DNA of 64,000 bases from Dichotomocladium elegans (GCA_025716815.1 JAIXMN010000029.1:248001-312000), one strand, 5' to 3'; counted from the first letter of the stretch, positions 22,784 to 34,316 are shown. Program-made: numbers and translations. Notes: generated from the letters alone by a model not told the origin.

Positions 22784-25155
22784 CTAGTCAGTCCCATGAT
22801 CCATGGATGATTGCGTTCCTTCCAGGGTCACCGCGTCGTCAGAAATCACACCTGGTGATTCCGTCGCGGTTGACATTTGTTCAACGCTCGTAGGACTATC
22901 GACATTGACGGCATTCTCTTTCGTTGAGGTCGTTCCTGGATTAGGATTAAAGCGGGCATCTGCCCTCCAGGAATTATAACTGAAGAGCTCCATGTTTGCA
23001 GCTTCAGGAGTGATATTTAGCAGAGATCCAGCTTCTGCATGTTGACCGTCAGGTAAGAAAGGAGCGATCGCAGCTGCGCCGAGCTGTCCTTCTTTCGCAA
23101 GTTCAATTTTGTTCTCATGTCTGACAATCAACCATGCCGTATTTGGGTTCACCCAGTGAATTCCTAAGGGTACCAGTTCCGGATAGAGAGCGCAGATGGC
23201 CATGTTACTCAAACCGGTGGGTATATTTGTCAGATAGAATCGATTAGGGATGTCGACCTCAGCTATGTAAATAGCATCATACTTGTCAGCAATTCATCTA
23301 CATTATGTTATTACGAACTTACGTAGCACATCAACACCCTCCAAATTAATGAATGGGATGTCATTTCTCATTTGGAACAGTCGGTTGCAATAAGGAACCA
23401 GACTCTCCATCATTAAGCTACTTTTTCCCTCTTCTTTTTCTTCTTCTTCTTCTTCTTCTTCTTCTTCATCTTCATCATCATCTTCTTCTTCTTCCTCGCT
23501 AGATTCAACCTCTGATTTTCCTTCTTCTGGCGTCGTCTCAGTTTCATCTTCTACTTGTCAGAACATTCAGTATCAGTATCATCTTATCTAATCTTAAAAC
23601 CACAAACCTTCTCTTTCTTTAATGTAATGGAAAAGCCCTATAAAGACGGTTCCAGTCATGTAGGCGTCATATCCGGCTTCGTGCTGAGCATTGCTGTCAT
23701 ACGCATATCGATCATAACCATGCGCGATCTCTATTTGAGCAGTTAGCAGTGAACAATGTGATTCGGTTTATTAGTTACCTATTTGGATACTGCTGCTTTT
23801 CATTTCCTCGACAATCGTGTTGTACAGAGGAAGCAGACTTGTCGTATCGAAGCAGCGCTAAATGCAATATTAGGAAGTCGAACCTCTGGCGTAAAAAAAA
23901 GAACACACCTTGAGTAAAGGATGAGCTTCCGCCAAATATTTTGTGTCAACGATGCTATCGCGCCTTCTGAGTAATCCTTGAATAAATGAGATTGTAACGT
24001 GTGTTTGCTTACCATGGCCACATCTCCAGCGCAGTCTGTTTAAATTCATGAATTTGCTCTGGGAGATATTCCCAGAATTGATCGATGGTGTGACAAAGAT
24101 CAAGAATGCCATTATGCAGAATGACTGGACAGTTAGCAGCCTTGATGTACTCGATAATCACACGAAAGTTTAACTCATGCTTGATCTATGGACGACATTA
24201 GGTTAGCGAGAGAAACATTTGTCAGTGCTCTTAAGCGCACACTTGCATGGACACGATTACGGTTGTTGCGTTTCTCCACTTCTGTAAGCTTGAATATCTG
24301 CATATGCTTGGTGTCGCGGTTCCTCGCTTGCAAAAAGCCGTTATACGTTCTATTCACCTGGGATTAGTTACTCTGGGGCTGGCGAGATCAGCATTGCATA
24401 TTTACGGATCCTGTGTTACTGTATGTACAATGCGACGGTAAAAACTGTTGCTAACTTGAACAAGCAAAGGCGTACGCGTTCTGCCATTTTGCAGCCATGA
24501 GTTGATATTTGCCTTGAGCATTCGCACGAATTTTTTTTGTACGTTAGGCAATGTGCTCACTGGAAGAGATTCAATCAGTCGATTCTCCACGAGTTTCGAA
24601 CGAAAAATTGTATACTACGCACCGTCAATGAGGTTCGATCGGCTTACGATCGTCGTCTGTTTCCCTCCTGCTGCCCTCGATTGTGAAACGGTTTCGGAGA
24701 AGTTATAAAATGGAATCCCACCATCGATGAGCTTATTAAAGTCGAACTGATGCTCTCTTAAGAACTGGAGACTGCTCGCATTGCAGAGAAAGTTGCGATT
24801 ACTAGCCGTATCCGGAGTATCACCACCGAAAATGTAGAAGTTGAATGGCTTGGCGCTATAGCTGCTCTCTCCTGTTTTCTTGAATGCACATACACCGTAT
24901 TGAATTATGGAATAGTGCTTGACGACTTGGCGCCATTTGGCATAACGATCGTTAAGGCTGTCGGATTGGAGGAAGTGGTGTCCTGGGGGAGTGAGGCCTA
25001 TGGATCGCGGCGACTGTTATAAATCGCAACCGGTCAAAGTTTTGCTGCTCGTTGATACCTGTGAACTCAGCATCGATCGCAATGCAATCCGCATCGAGTA
25101 GAGCTTTCTTTATCTCGGGAAGCGAACGTAAAAAATCCGACTTCAAGATCTCCAT
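22784..25155 (-). CDS. PARN: Poly(A)-specific ribonuclease PARN-like (CAF1-type DEDDh nuclease)
   Basis: Ten exons are derived: 25155-25059, 24997-24623, 24559-24406, 24349-24241, 24185-24013, 23963-23909, 23857-23779, 23730-23608, 23553-23323 and 23262-22784, for 624 aa with all phases closing. The DEDDh residues are visible: D and E in 'IAIDAEFTG', D in 'LHNGILDLCHT', H and D in 'AQHEAGYDAYMTG'. PARN-specific blocks are 'KHYSIIQYGVCAF', 'FLCNASSLQFLREHQFDFNK', 'GIPFYN' and 'SIVDTKYL'. A long acidic insert (a Glu/Asp run from a GAA repeat) sits between the nuclease core and the C-terminal RNA-binding-like part. It would trim poly(A) and 3' tails of mRNA and small RNAs. Yeast lacks this gene; mucoralean fungi keep it. 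Confidence 0.92.
23439..23497. repeat. TTC/ATC repeat inside PARN, encoding an acidic run
   Basis: Mostly TTC triplets on the + strand (GAA on the coding strand) giving a Glu run with some Asp in exon 23553-23323 of the PARN-like gene. A likely length-variable site. Confidence 0.85.
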
Positions 25156-26221
25156 GATCAGTAAATAGGTAAAGGAAAAGGATAACTTTTGTGTGCATGG
25201 CATGCGACTGCTTTCAGTGGCCCTTTTTCGTCCCAAACACCGCGCCGGGAACATTTTAAGATTATTTTCTGCATAACTGTTATTTTCACTGGAGTACATG
25301 CCTTAAACATCCTTATAGAAGTTGTAGTCTATCTAACAAAAAGATCAGGGCGTCGTTATCTATCACCGCACGCTTGGTGTTTCCTTCGAGTGCATCGGTG
25401 GAGCAGGATCGGAAATTCAGTACAGTAATAGTGACAAAAACCCCAATGCGGTTGATCATAGAGTACAATACAATGGGCGAGCAGACTCAGGCCGAGCACA
25501 GTGATATATATATACGTACACCGTTTTACCCAAAATTGAATATAATGCATCTTTTTATCAACTTTGTAGATTGACCGATCGTACCCGCATTTGATGAGCC
25601 ACGGAAAAGAGGTCAGAACGGAATCGCGTCATCCGGTGGGGCAGGACCTTCCATCTTTCTTTCTCCCTTTTTTTGGGGTGACTTCCTGTCCTGTCCTTGC
25701 CGTTGCTTCGGCGTTGCTCTCACCCAAGGTGCTGATTTTGTTTTTTTGCTATCATCCGTCTTTTGCTCCGTGCCAATGCTCCTCGGCGCACCACCCATCC
25801 CTCTGCCGGGTGTATCGCCTCATACACATCAGGATACGTCTAATGTGAGCCGGGATGGTAAAGCAAAGTGTAAAGGGAATGTTTTCTGTGGACAAACGAA
25901 ATATTTTTACCTGTTGATGTTGTTTTATGTGGCATTCCCCTTTTGTATTTGTTTTTGAACGATAGTATTTTATTTTGGTAAATGAAAGATCTTGTGGGAC
26001 TTCCATAGTAGGGGTGCGCCGCAACATGTACTACCCAAGCTCGCGCACCCGTTATGAATCACCTAGTATGGTCCTTAAAAAAGAAGGGACTAGCGGCATT
26101 TACTGAATGGAACAGGAATCCATCACGCGACGTTCGCTAGCCTGTTGATGGGTATAACGTATGAAATGGGAACAGGTATATGCATACACGGTTGCGAGGT
26201 TCTTGTTGAACAGGAGGGACA
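25156..26221. other. Intergenic region between PARN and the HET-domain gene
   Basis: About 1.07 kb, containing the PARN promoter on the minus strand. The only coding candidate is the small minus-strand frame at 25613-25798 (separate entry). Confidence 0.4.
25613..25798 (-). CDS. Small lysine/proline-rich hypothetical protein (61 aa)
   Basis: A 61-codon ATG-initiated frame, highly charged (KKTK, KSPQKKGERKM) and ending APPDDAIPF. The acidic-hydrophobic tip DD-x-IPF recalls the C-terminal tip of single-strand-DNA-binding proteins, but no OB fold is present, so this is only a resemblance. It could be the last exon of something longer or a chance frame. Confidence 0.3.
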   Translation of the reverse strand: MGGAPRSIGTEQKTDDSKKTKSAPWVRATPKQRQGQDRKSPQKKGERKMEGPAPPDDAIPF

Positions 26222-27592
26222 CTAGTGCTTAATGCTGTTGACAAAATCGGCCATCTTTCCCATATTCATGTGCAGATCCACATTGGAAAACATGAAAAAG
26301 ACATCCTGCATGTCTCTGGCCTTGGAAAGGTCAAAATTCTTGATGAAAGGAAGACAGGGCGCTCTTTTGGAGAGGCACTTTTTGAAATCGCCCCAAACCT
26401 GACGGTGGTCATCAACTCTGGGAATGTCCATATCTAAAAGACCGACAACTCCATATATATAATCGCATGGGTCCGAGCAAGTCCTCGGTAACCTTGCTAG
26501 ATGAGCAAGAAGTAGCGTAAGGATGTCGTATTCCGGCGACACGTATCGCAACGTCAGGATATCGACCTTACATTCTCCCAAGACAAAACCACCAAGAAGC
26601 TTGTATAATTGGTACGAAGTAAGTCTTGTAAGATCAAAGTAACATCGTGATAGGCCCGGCGTTTTTCTGGCGTATTGATGTTGTTGCCATGTGAATCCAA
26701 AATACCCCATCTCCAGAGTGTAATCGGGGAACTTCTTGACCATATAGTAGCCGAGGACGGATTCCATTATCCGAATGAGAGCTCTTGCGATGGGCGTTAT
26801 GGCTGATCGATTGAGTTTGTGCACCGATGAACCGCTTTCGCTGATAAATTCCAGTTCGCAAGGTAACACAAATTCCTGGAGGGTCCAGACACTGTTGAAC
26901 CACCTGCATCCAAGGAAATCCGCCAGCATGATCACATCGTGTCGGTCCGTATAGTCGTACCATCCCCCGAACAGATCGTCGAGGATCTCTTGCCAGCTCA
27001 AGTCCCGGCGCCCGAGCTTCCCGTCAATCCGTTCCTTGTACATTTGCGCAAAGTTATCGTGCATCATTATCGGATTCAGTCGTTTGCTCATGTCCTTGAC
27101 CACCATGAGCGTGCTTGATGGAACGTCGGCGAGCGCAAAGCAGCGCTTGCATAGGCGGTAAACATCACCCATGATAACAGGAGGCGTTGCCGACCCAGAG
27201 CAAAACAAGTCAATCCACCAGTAGCCGTCGTATGTGTGGAGCAGTTCAAGAATGGCCCTCTTCTTCTCTTCTCGTATAAACACTGTGGCAGGGTAGCCGT
27301 CCGTACCAATGATCGAATGATCTTCCCAGAGTACCCAATCACTCTGCTTGCCCCATACATGCGATAATGCGTAATATCCTTTTTCCTCGATTTCCTTCTT
27401 GACCTTTCGATCGTGCGCAGGGATGACAATGCGCATGGATACAGAATACTTGTTTTCCTTCTTGACCTGGATGAGGGAGAAATCGGGATTCTCGTAAAGT
27501 GACCTTTTCGCTATGTGAGAAAAGAGCTTGTTGACGCCATGTGCTGCGTAATGCTGTGTTTTATATTTAAGGTGTGCGAAAGAAACCTCCAT
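26222..27592 (-). CDS. HET-domain protein
   Basis: Single exon of 456 aa from the ATG at 27592; the frame extends 11 codons further only through a GTG codon. The heterokaryon-incompatibility (HET, PF06985-type) fold is shown by 'YYALSHVWG' near residue 75, 'YDGYWWIDLFC' near 130 and the downstream block 'FLGCRWFNSVWTLQEFVLP', matching the family's SYVWG, W-D-x-x-C and R-x-W-x-x-QE features. In Dikarya, HET domains, a TIR-related fold, trigger non-self rejection death. In Mucorales their role is unknown. No NLR or partner gene (NACHT, HeLo) is next to it. The divergent gene on its 5' side, a TPR/F-box/LRR protein, ends 226 bases away. Confidence 0.88.
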   Translation of the reverse strand: MEVSFAHLKYKTQHYAAHGVNKLFSHIAKRSLYENPDFSLIQVKKENKYSVSMRIVIPAHDRKVKKEIEEKGYYALSHVWGKQSDWVLWEDHSIIGTDGYPATVFIREEKKRAILELLHTYDGYWWIDLFCSGSATPPVIMGDVYRLCKRCFALADVPSSTLMVVKDMSKRLNPIMMHDNFAQMYKERIDGKLGRRDLSWQEILDDLFGGWYDYTDRHDVIMLADFLGCRWFNSVWTLQEFVLPCELEFISESGSSVHKLNRSAITPIARALIRIMESVLGYYMVKKFPDYTLEMGYFGFTWQQHQYARKTPGLSRCYFDLTRLTSYQLYKLLGGFVLGECKVDILTLRYVSPEYDILTLLLAHLARLPRTCSDPCDYIYGVVGLLDMDIPRVDDHRQVWGDFKKCLSKRAPCLPFIKNFDLSKARDMQDVFFMFSNVDLHMNMGKMADFVNSIKH

Positions 27593-27817
27593 TGAAATTA
27601 TATTAGCTAATAGACTAAGATACACGTTGTACTAAAAGCATTATAATACTATCTACATACTTACATCCATTTAAGAGAAAAAGAAGAGAAGGAGGGAAAT
27701 AAAAGGAGTCAAGGAAGCGTTTTAACTGGGCGTCGACCAGCTGTGGCGCAATACAGAATGTGTATTACAAACTATGAGGTCGTAGGCCCAGCGGACTCAT
27801 CGTCATTGCCGAGTGGT

Positions 27818-30149
27818 TCAATATTGAGATGCGTTCGATCCATCATTTCGTACAATCCAAACCCTTGGTGACCCTTCTGAAAGTGAGCATCGTAAGGTGG
27901 AATAGTTCTTGGCTATCCGGGTCACTGTTATGTGGTTTGGTGCTGACAAGACAAAGTCCACCATATCGTTCTCATTCCATGCGTCCGGCGAAGGCACCTG
28001 TACTGTCAAGTGCTCAAGACATTTGAGCCTTGCCAGCCCAAGCAACCACCCTTTGTTGATCGTTTCTTCCGGGCCATCGGTTACAAGTTCGAGGTGCTTT
28101 AGTGACGAGTTTTCGTTGATAGATGGTTTTTTGTCCTTGAGAGATTCCCAGTATTTCGCTGTTATCTTGACAGTGTGCAGTGTGGGAGCAGCCAAGACTT
28201 TGTCAAGAAGCTCATCGAGCGTTAACGCAAAGGAAGATGGGTCGGTGAGATTAGGCAGAGTATTCAACGTGACATCGAGATGGTGGAGTGTGCGATCCTG
28301 CTGGGGAGCAAGGAGCTGGTGTAATCCTGTATGCGTCACCCGATCCATAGGGCATCCCAATTTCGTTAGATGCTTTAGTTCATTCAGCCCAATGATCTCA
28401 TTGTCTGTGAGGGTCCACTGGGGTAGATATAGCTCCTCAAGCCCTGGGCATGCGTTGATCAAATCATTGAGTACTTGAGGCGCGAGATTTGCATACAAAA
28501 CCAGTTTTTTTAAACGTGGGAACTGCACCGAGGAAAGCGTCAGACGAAAGTAGAGCATGTTGGGGACATTGCTGCCAATGAACAATGCCTCGAGCGTGGC
28601 GGAATTCTTTTGGCACATGATCAAGATCTCTTCTAGCACGTCTTCTTCAAAAGCATCCAGGTCTTTGACGGTGAGTTCTATTAAACCTCTTTTGCTGTAA
28701 CTCCGGGTGGTTGCTCCAGAAGTGGCATTCGTTAGCGATGTAGGACATCCGTCGACATGTGTTAGGTCATCAGCCTCGTCTAACAATTTTGCCGTTGGCC
28801 CTGACAGAGGGTGTGGTTGCGGTTCCGATTCCAATTCTGTCTCTGGTTCCATCTCTTCAAGTTGAGGGTGCTGGTTGCTACCCTTCTTCTCGATACGCAG
28901 TCGCTGGAGACGCGGGCAATAACTTTGCATGAGCTGGAGAACCTGTTTAAGAGGAACCATGTATGGATGGATGTAGTAAAGGGCGAAATATGTCAGCTCA
29001 GGGCATTGCTGTATGAGTCTGGTCAACGACATATCGTTTATCCATGACGCGACAATGAGTTGCAATAGCGGTAGTCGACCGTTTTCCTGAACGGAGTGCG
29101 GTTGAAGGTAAAGATAGTCGACTGTTTCTGCTGGATGGGTATAGACAGACGCGAATCGGATAAGCTTCTTGCAGGTGTTCAGACAATAAGACATCATCTT
29201 GTCACAGCGCTGGGAGTCACAGAGCCTGAGGCTTCTCAGGGTATCAGCATTCAGGTCAAGCAGTAGCTTATATGATCGACTACAGCCACTGACGTCTATA
29301 AATTGTGAGTTGCCATCAGGGGGGCCTGTTTTAACCAGGAATAATATTACATTGGCCTTATCCCTTCGTACCCATATATTCGATCTTATTCCATTTTCGC
29401 TGGACGATAAGCGCACAGATTTCGTCGAGTAGATGCCGGTCTTCAATATCGAGGATCACGGAGCGGACGTACTGAGCCGGAGCACGCATCACCAAGGTTC
29501 TCATTGCAAAGGAAGTCATTTGAGAGTCGAGAGAGAGTTCGCGCCACATTCCGGGCCATCGAAATAAGGTCTTTCGCCAATACTTGCAGGTTGAGGCAAA
29601 GCGAACGAGGTCTGGAAATGATAATTTCACCAGGGTGCGATACATGATTTCGTGGGGCAACATTCGCATCAAGGCAGCATTGCGACGTTCAACTTCTCTA
29701 GACACTTGGATGCGCATTTTCACTAATTTTTCGTATCCGTCGTTTCCGTCGAGCGTGTTATGGATTCCATCCGAATAGATGTCGAGGGCGCCGGTAAGGT
29801 CGTTTTGGAGTAAAAGAAGGTTGCCTGCAACGAGGTAGCCATCTGGGTCCAGCGGCTGGTATTTAATGGCCTTCTGAGCATCCTCCAGCGCATAGTCATA
29901 CTTCATTTGTCGTTGATATGCATACGATCGTAGCAAAAGGCAGGTGGAAAGAATGCTCGATTCGATCGTGCAAAAAATGTCGCTGAACGCGTGAATGGCT
30001 TCATCTAATTTGTTATTCCATAATGCCACCTTGCCCAGCGAAAATGTTTCTTGTACGAATAAACAGTAATCCCTGATTTCTTGGTGGATTATGTGGAAGT
30101 TTGCGTCGGTGTGTCCAACGGGTTCTGGGTGCAAGAAGGAAGAGTGCAT
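27818..30149 (-). CDS. TPR / F-box / leucine-rich-repeat protein
   Basis: Two exons, 30149-29372 and 29325-27818, joined by a 46-nt intron in phase 1, give 761 aa. The N-terminal ~150 residues form TPR-like helices ('KVALWNNKLDEAIHAFSDIF', 'YDYALEDAQKAIKYQPLDPD', 'LTGALDIYSDGI'). An F-box follows at ~180-225 ('MLPHEIMYRTLVKLSFPDLV..CKYWRKTL'), then many degenerate leucine-rich repeats. This arrangement is a common, expanded class in Mucorales and would bind Skp1 as the substrate receptor of an SCF ubiquitin ligase. Start ATG chosen at 30149, as the upstream extension lacks an ATG. The substrate is unknown. The linker holds an acidic Glu/Pro stretch. Confidence 0.88.
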
Positions 30150-30814
30150 GGTATGTAATTTTGGTGGAATTAAAGTTGTCTTATGCACTTTATTGTTATT
30201 TTTATTTTATTTTATTTTTTCGGGGCAGATGGGAAGAAAAAAAAGCGTGTCGCGTTCAATGATATCATTTAAATAGGGAGAGCCTAATGGATCACCCTTA
30301 TTCCATGTTCCGGAACCCCATTCCGAACGGAAAACAACTCTTGTTCATTCATCCTGATGAATTACCGCTGAATTTGTCATTTTATCTAATAGCTCGACAT
30401 CGGTTCTATCACCTTCCCTAGCTTCTTTTCTTCCAGCTTCTCGCGATCTGTTCTTGCCTCATAATGCTATGTCTGTATCTGCATCTATGCCTACATTTGT
30501 GTTTACACGCATTAGCATGTATCTTTGCGCACTATACCCATTTAACGGCGTTCCTATGCAGCCACGTCATTCATTTTATCCCAATTTTTATCGCCTGATT
30601 TTTTTTCATTTCATTTAGAGGGGCTGAATTCCAAATTTCGCAAGTAACGATCCATCGCAACACATCAGAGAACATAATAGAAGAGTGTTAGCTATTAGCA
30701 TATCTTGCCATCACTACATATGCTTCCCTTTAACGAAATAGACATGTACATAAAGAAATTCTTGTCACTCCCCTCGCATATTCCTCCCTGTTGAATCAGC
30801 AGTGACACACAACC
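30150..30814. other. Intergenic region upstream of the TPR/F-box gene
   Basis: About 660 bases with T-rich tracts (30186-30240) that should be the leader and promoter of the minus-strand F-box gene. No other feature recognised. Confidence 0.4.
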
Positions 30815-31320
30815 TTATCTCGATTCTTCTAGGGCCTTGTACCACCAGAACGGCTCCGCAGGAATGTCATTGCTAATGGGAACCACTGCTTCTTCTACCT
30901 CACAAGCAGCATTGTTGCCGGGACGGTTCGTTTTCAATGCAGGTAAATTACTAAAGGTCTGTAAAACAACGGTTGGTATTCGTTTCCACCATGCTAGATC
31001 ATAGAAGAGCAGTGGCGTATATATATATATATATATATATATAAAGGTCGGAGATATCAAACTTTGTTTCGGTAGTGCAGTTGTCTCACAGAAATACTTT
31101 ACCATGAAACATGGATATCAGAAGACTCGAAATGGGGGGGGGGATTTTCAATGCTGTAAGATCCAACTCAGGAGCTTTCTTTAACGTATACAAGAACGTC
31201 TGCATTCTGGCGCCATAACCGAATGACGTCATACACCATCTCATTTCTTTTATCTGTATCCCATGACGATAGTGTAGTAGCGCTAGATTGTATGGCATAT
31301 CTTTCTCTCTCACCAGCTAA
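30815..31320 (-). CDS. Unidentified spliced gene, partial model
   Basis: Two protein-like stretches are seen. The upstream one (about 31316-31165) reads 'SSWDTDKRNEMVYDVIRLWR' and 'QNADVLVYVKES' in one frame. The downstream one, ending at the stop 30815, reads 'FYDLAWWKRIPTVVLQTFSN' and 'AEPFWWYKALEESR'. The segment between has a homopolymer and a (TA)n tract (31018-31042), so at least one intron is likely, but I could not fix its borders. Not recognised; the start may lie farther upstream. It ends about 210 bases from the left end of the Harbinger element. Confidence 0.4.
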
Positions 31321-31692
31321 TTTCCCCCTTCCCGTAAACGATAGACTTTACTGCTGATGGAAGGTTTTAAAATGTAAATTTGGATGAGCGAATCTACAGA
31401 TGCACAGATAGACCCTGGCAACGTTGAAATATAAAGCTATCATATTAACCTCGTACCGGGCATTTTACGGCAGCCATCTGCACTGCGGGGTTTGGAATCA
31501 TGAGAACCCCACAATGGAAATTCTTTTTAAGAGCATCCCCAACGGTCTCAGACCCAAATTTATTCAATTTTTCATGTGCAGATTTAACACTGTCTTAACT
31601 TTTTTGTTGTTCCTCCAACGGAACTGACCTATTTGAATGCCTAAATTTTTCAGTAACCGAACCTTCCTCTTCTTTCCTCATTAAAAAACCAC

Positions 31693-33022
31693 ATGACCGA
31701 TTCTGAATTTTTCGACGAAGCATTCTTCTTATTCCAAACCGATAACGAGATGCATATACTTGAGCTTATGCAAGCCGAGGAATATTTCCTCGAAGAAGAA
31801 CCCACCAATGTCGGTTCTGTAGCTGGGCATCGAGTCATCAACCGCAATCGCGTCGAGGGCCATCAACGTCTTTTCCAAGACTACTTCGCCGATGAGCCTG
31901 TCTATGGTGAGGCTCACTTCCGCCGTAGGTTTAGAATGAGTCGCCGCCTATTCTTGCGCATCGTCAACGATATAGAGCGCCACGACCAGTATTTCGTCCA
32001 GAAGATGGACGCTGCCCATAAGCCTGGTCTATCTTCTCTTCAGAAGGTTGTCGCAGCGTTACGTCAGCTTGCCTATGGCTACTCTGCCGACGCCATTGAC
32101 GAATACGTGCGAATTGGTGAAAGTACCGCGCGAGAATGCCTCAAGAAGTTCTGTCGGGCGGTAATCGAACTATACGAGGCTGAGTACTTGAGGCGTCCCA
32201 ATGAGGACGATATCAAGCGTCTCATGGCGGTTGGCGAGAAGCGCGGCTTCCCTGGCATGCTTGGGTCCATCGATTGCATGCACTGGGCCTGGAAGAACTG
32301 CCCCACAGCATGGCAGGGCCTTTATGGTGGCAAGGAAAAGGTCCCAACAATGGTGCTAGAAGCCGTGGCATCTCAAGACCTATGGATATGGCACTTTTTC
32401 TTTGGTCTTCCTGGGTCGTTGAATGACATCAACGTGCTCGACCGTTCTCCTGTGTTCACGGAGGTCCTGCAAGGTAGTAACCCATCCGTTTCCTTCAGTG
32501 TCAATGGCCACACATACAACACCGGTTACTACCTTGCTGATGGTATATATCCTAACTATACCACCCTCGTTAAGTCAATCCACCACCCGCAAACGAGGAA
32601 ACACATGGTATGGGCAGCAGACGATATATCACGAAGTCATAACTAATAATTCATTAATGTAGTTGTTTGCCAAGGCCCAGGAATCGGCTAGGAAAGATGT
32701 GGAGAGAGCATTTGGAGTGTTGCAGTCTCGCTTCAGCATCATCCAACAGCCGGCGAGACTGTGGAAGAAGGACGATGTCGGTGACATCATGAAAGCATGT
32801 GTGCTTTTGCACAACATGATTGTGGAGGATGAAAGGGAGATTGGTGATGTAAATGACACCGAAATCAGCGGTGATTTCACCGTGTCTCGACCACAAAGGT
32901 ATGATGTTGGCGACACCCATAGCCGATTCATTGAGATGCGTGATAGTGACACGCATATGCAATTGCGTCGCGACTTAGTCGAGCACATTTGGACGAAGTT
33001 TGGGGAAATGGCATTGCATTGA
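31693..33022 (+). CDS. PIF/Harbinger transposase (DDE_4 type)
   Basis: Two exons, 31693-32607 and 32663-33022 (GTATGG..TGTAG intron), give 424 aa. An N-terminal helix-turn-helix region ('RMSRRLFLRIVNDIE', 'QKVVAALRQLAYG', 'ADAIDEYVRIGESTARECLK') precedes the catalytic core. The probable triad is D194 in 'MLGSIDCMHWAW', D245 in 'PGSLNDINVLDRSP' and E319 in 'RKDVERAFGVLQSRF', as in the family. The conserved 'YYLADGIYP' and 'ACVLLHNMIVEDE' are also present. No stop or frameshift is seen, so it should be functional. It works with the Myb-like protein encoded on the opposite strand. Confidence 0.95.
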
Positions 33023-33119
33023 GTCCAGTAGAAATACAATCTTATTTGACCAATCGCTACAACTCATTATATCGATTAACCATCAAACAGAAAGAACTTA
33101 TGCTGATGAGTAGAAGCAT

Positions 33120-34021
33120 TTATTCTTCAGTCACTTCTTTTACAAGATCGCTGTTGTCTTCTTCCCGGAGGTTGCGACCCTCTTCTTCCCGCAGACGAAG
33201 TACCATTCTCTTCACAAGAATGTCGAACGCTTCCAGCTGCATGGGGTCAGTGATGGAAGCGCGATTGAATGTCGCGAGTTCGACATCGGTGCGCCGCTCC
33301 ATCGCCAGGGCATATCTCCCCCCGTTCTGCATTACTGAGGAATGTCGTTTCGACAACATTTCAAGGTATTCCTCGGAAGGGCGCTTGCTTTGAGCTCGCG
33401 CCTTCTCCTGCTTTCTTCCAGGAGGGCGCACATGGGGGCTAGCGTGCTCCTCGTCTTCCGCATCTGGGGTAGGGGCGGCAACAGGGGCAGACGAAGCAAT
33501 CGTGGTTCTCCTAACCTTCGGCTCATTTCTCTTAGCCACATATTCAGCCCACTTGGGCACGCTACGTAATATACGCCAGCAATGGGCTAAAGTGAATTTC
33601 TTCTTCTCTACAGACTTGAAGAGCTTCATTGCTTCGGCGAACTATCCCATATATTCAATCAGGGCATCCAACAAGTAGGACCAGAAAGATGAATTACCTG
33701 GTCTTCCTGGTTGGTCCCACTTGTTTGGAGCGCATCCACTTGCGAAAGATATCCAGTGAACTTGGATACCGACCACTGGATGGTGCGGAAGCGAGAGAAC
33801 AAGGCAGATTGACCTCTCTCGGTCTGCGTTGTCTTGTGTTTGTTGAAATCCTCGAGGATTTTACCCCACAAGACATCCAGCTTTTGGTCTACGCCAACCA
33901 CTGGGTCACAAGCGACATGAATATAGGACTTGCAAAGTTGCTCATCCTCTTCAACTTCCCAGTTTGGTCCCCTGTTACTAGCCGTGCGCGATGGTTCAGC
34001 AACTGGCTCTGTGAAAGACAT
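33120..34021 (-). CDS. Harbinger accessory DNA-binding protein (Myb/SANT-like, NAM-associated type)
   Basis: Two exons, 34021-33698 and 33641-33120, give 281 aa. The N-terminal half is a trihelix/Myb-like domain ('NRGPNWEVEEDEQLCKSYIH', 'FSRFRTIQWSVSKFTGYLSQ'), the second half has 'FTLAHCWRILRSVPKWAEY', the signature of the 'no apical meristem-associated' C-terminal domain, plus basic and helical tails. In PIF/Harbinger elements this second protein helps the transposase into the nucleus and onto the element ends. It converges on the transposase gene with about 100 bases between stops. Assignment by element context and domain pattern is secure. Confidence 0.88.
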
Positions 34022-34316
34022 AATTTGAGTTAAAAAATTAAAGGAAGGGAAAAATAGGACTGTGTGTTTTCATGAATAAATCTGTTCCTCTTTTTCGGAA
34101 TTGCAAAAAAAAGCCAAACTTATCCCTACTTTTAGGTCAGCCGTTGGAGGCAATATTTTCAAAAAATCAGACCCAAATTTACAAAATAATTAAATTTGGG
34201 TCCGCCGTTGGGGATGCTCTAAGCCGTTACTTTACTGTACTTGGAAGCCCCGCTATTGGGCACTCGGGCCCCTGACGGACTTGTTTATCACTCGTTTTCT
34301 TTTTTCTTCCCTCTCC

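Larger units (their letters stand above)
31531..34219. mobile_element. Complete PIF/Harbinger DNA transposon (2,689 bp)
   Basis: Terminal inverted repeats begin GAGCATCCCCAACGG at both ends (15 bases exact), followed by the near-identical GACCCAAATTTA. A second shared subterminal block around CTCCAACGG lies about 80 bases inside each end. The element is bounded by a TAA direct repeat (31528-31530 and 34220-34222), the 3-bp TWA target duplication typical of PIF/Harbinger. Inside are two convergent genes, a DDE transposase (plus) and a Myb/SANT-type accessory protein (minus), both with open frames and intact introns. This looks like an autonomous copy. The element lies between the unidentified gene at 30815-31320 and AFG1. 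Confidence 0.93.

Noticed and set aside
27818..29446. Second, separate gene for the LRR part of the F-box protein
   Set aside because: A 46-nt intron (29371-29326) joins it in phase to the TPR/F-box exon, and the LRR frame has no ATG of its own at a sensible place.
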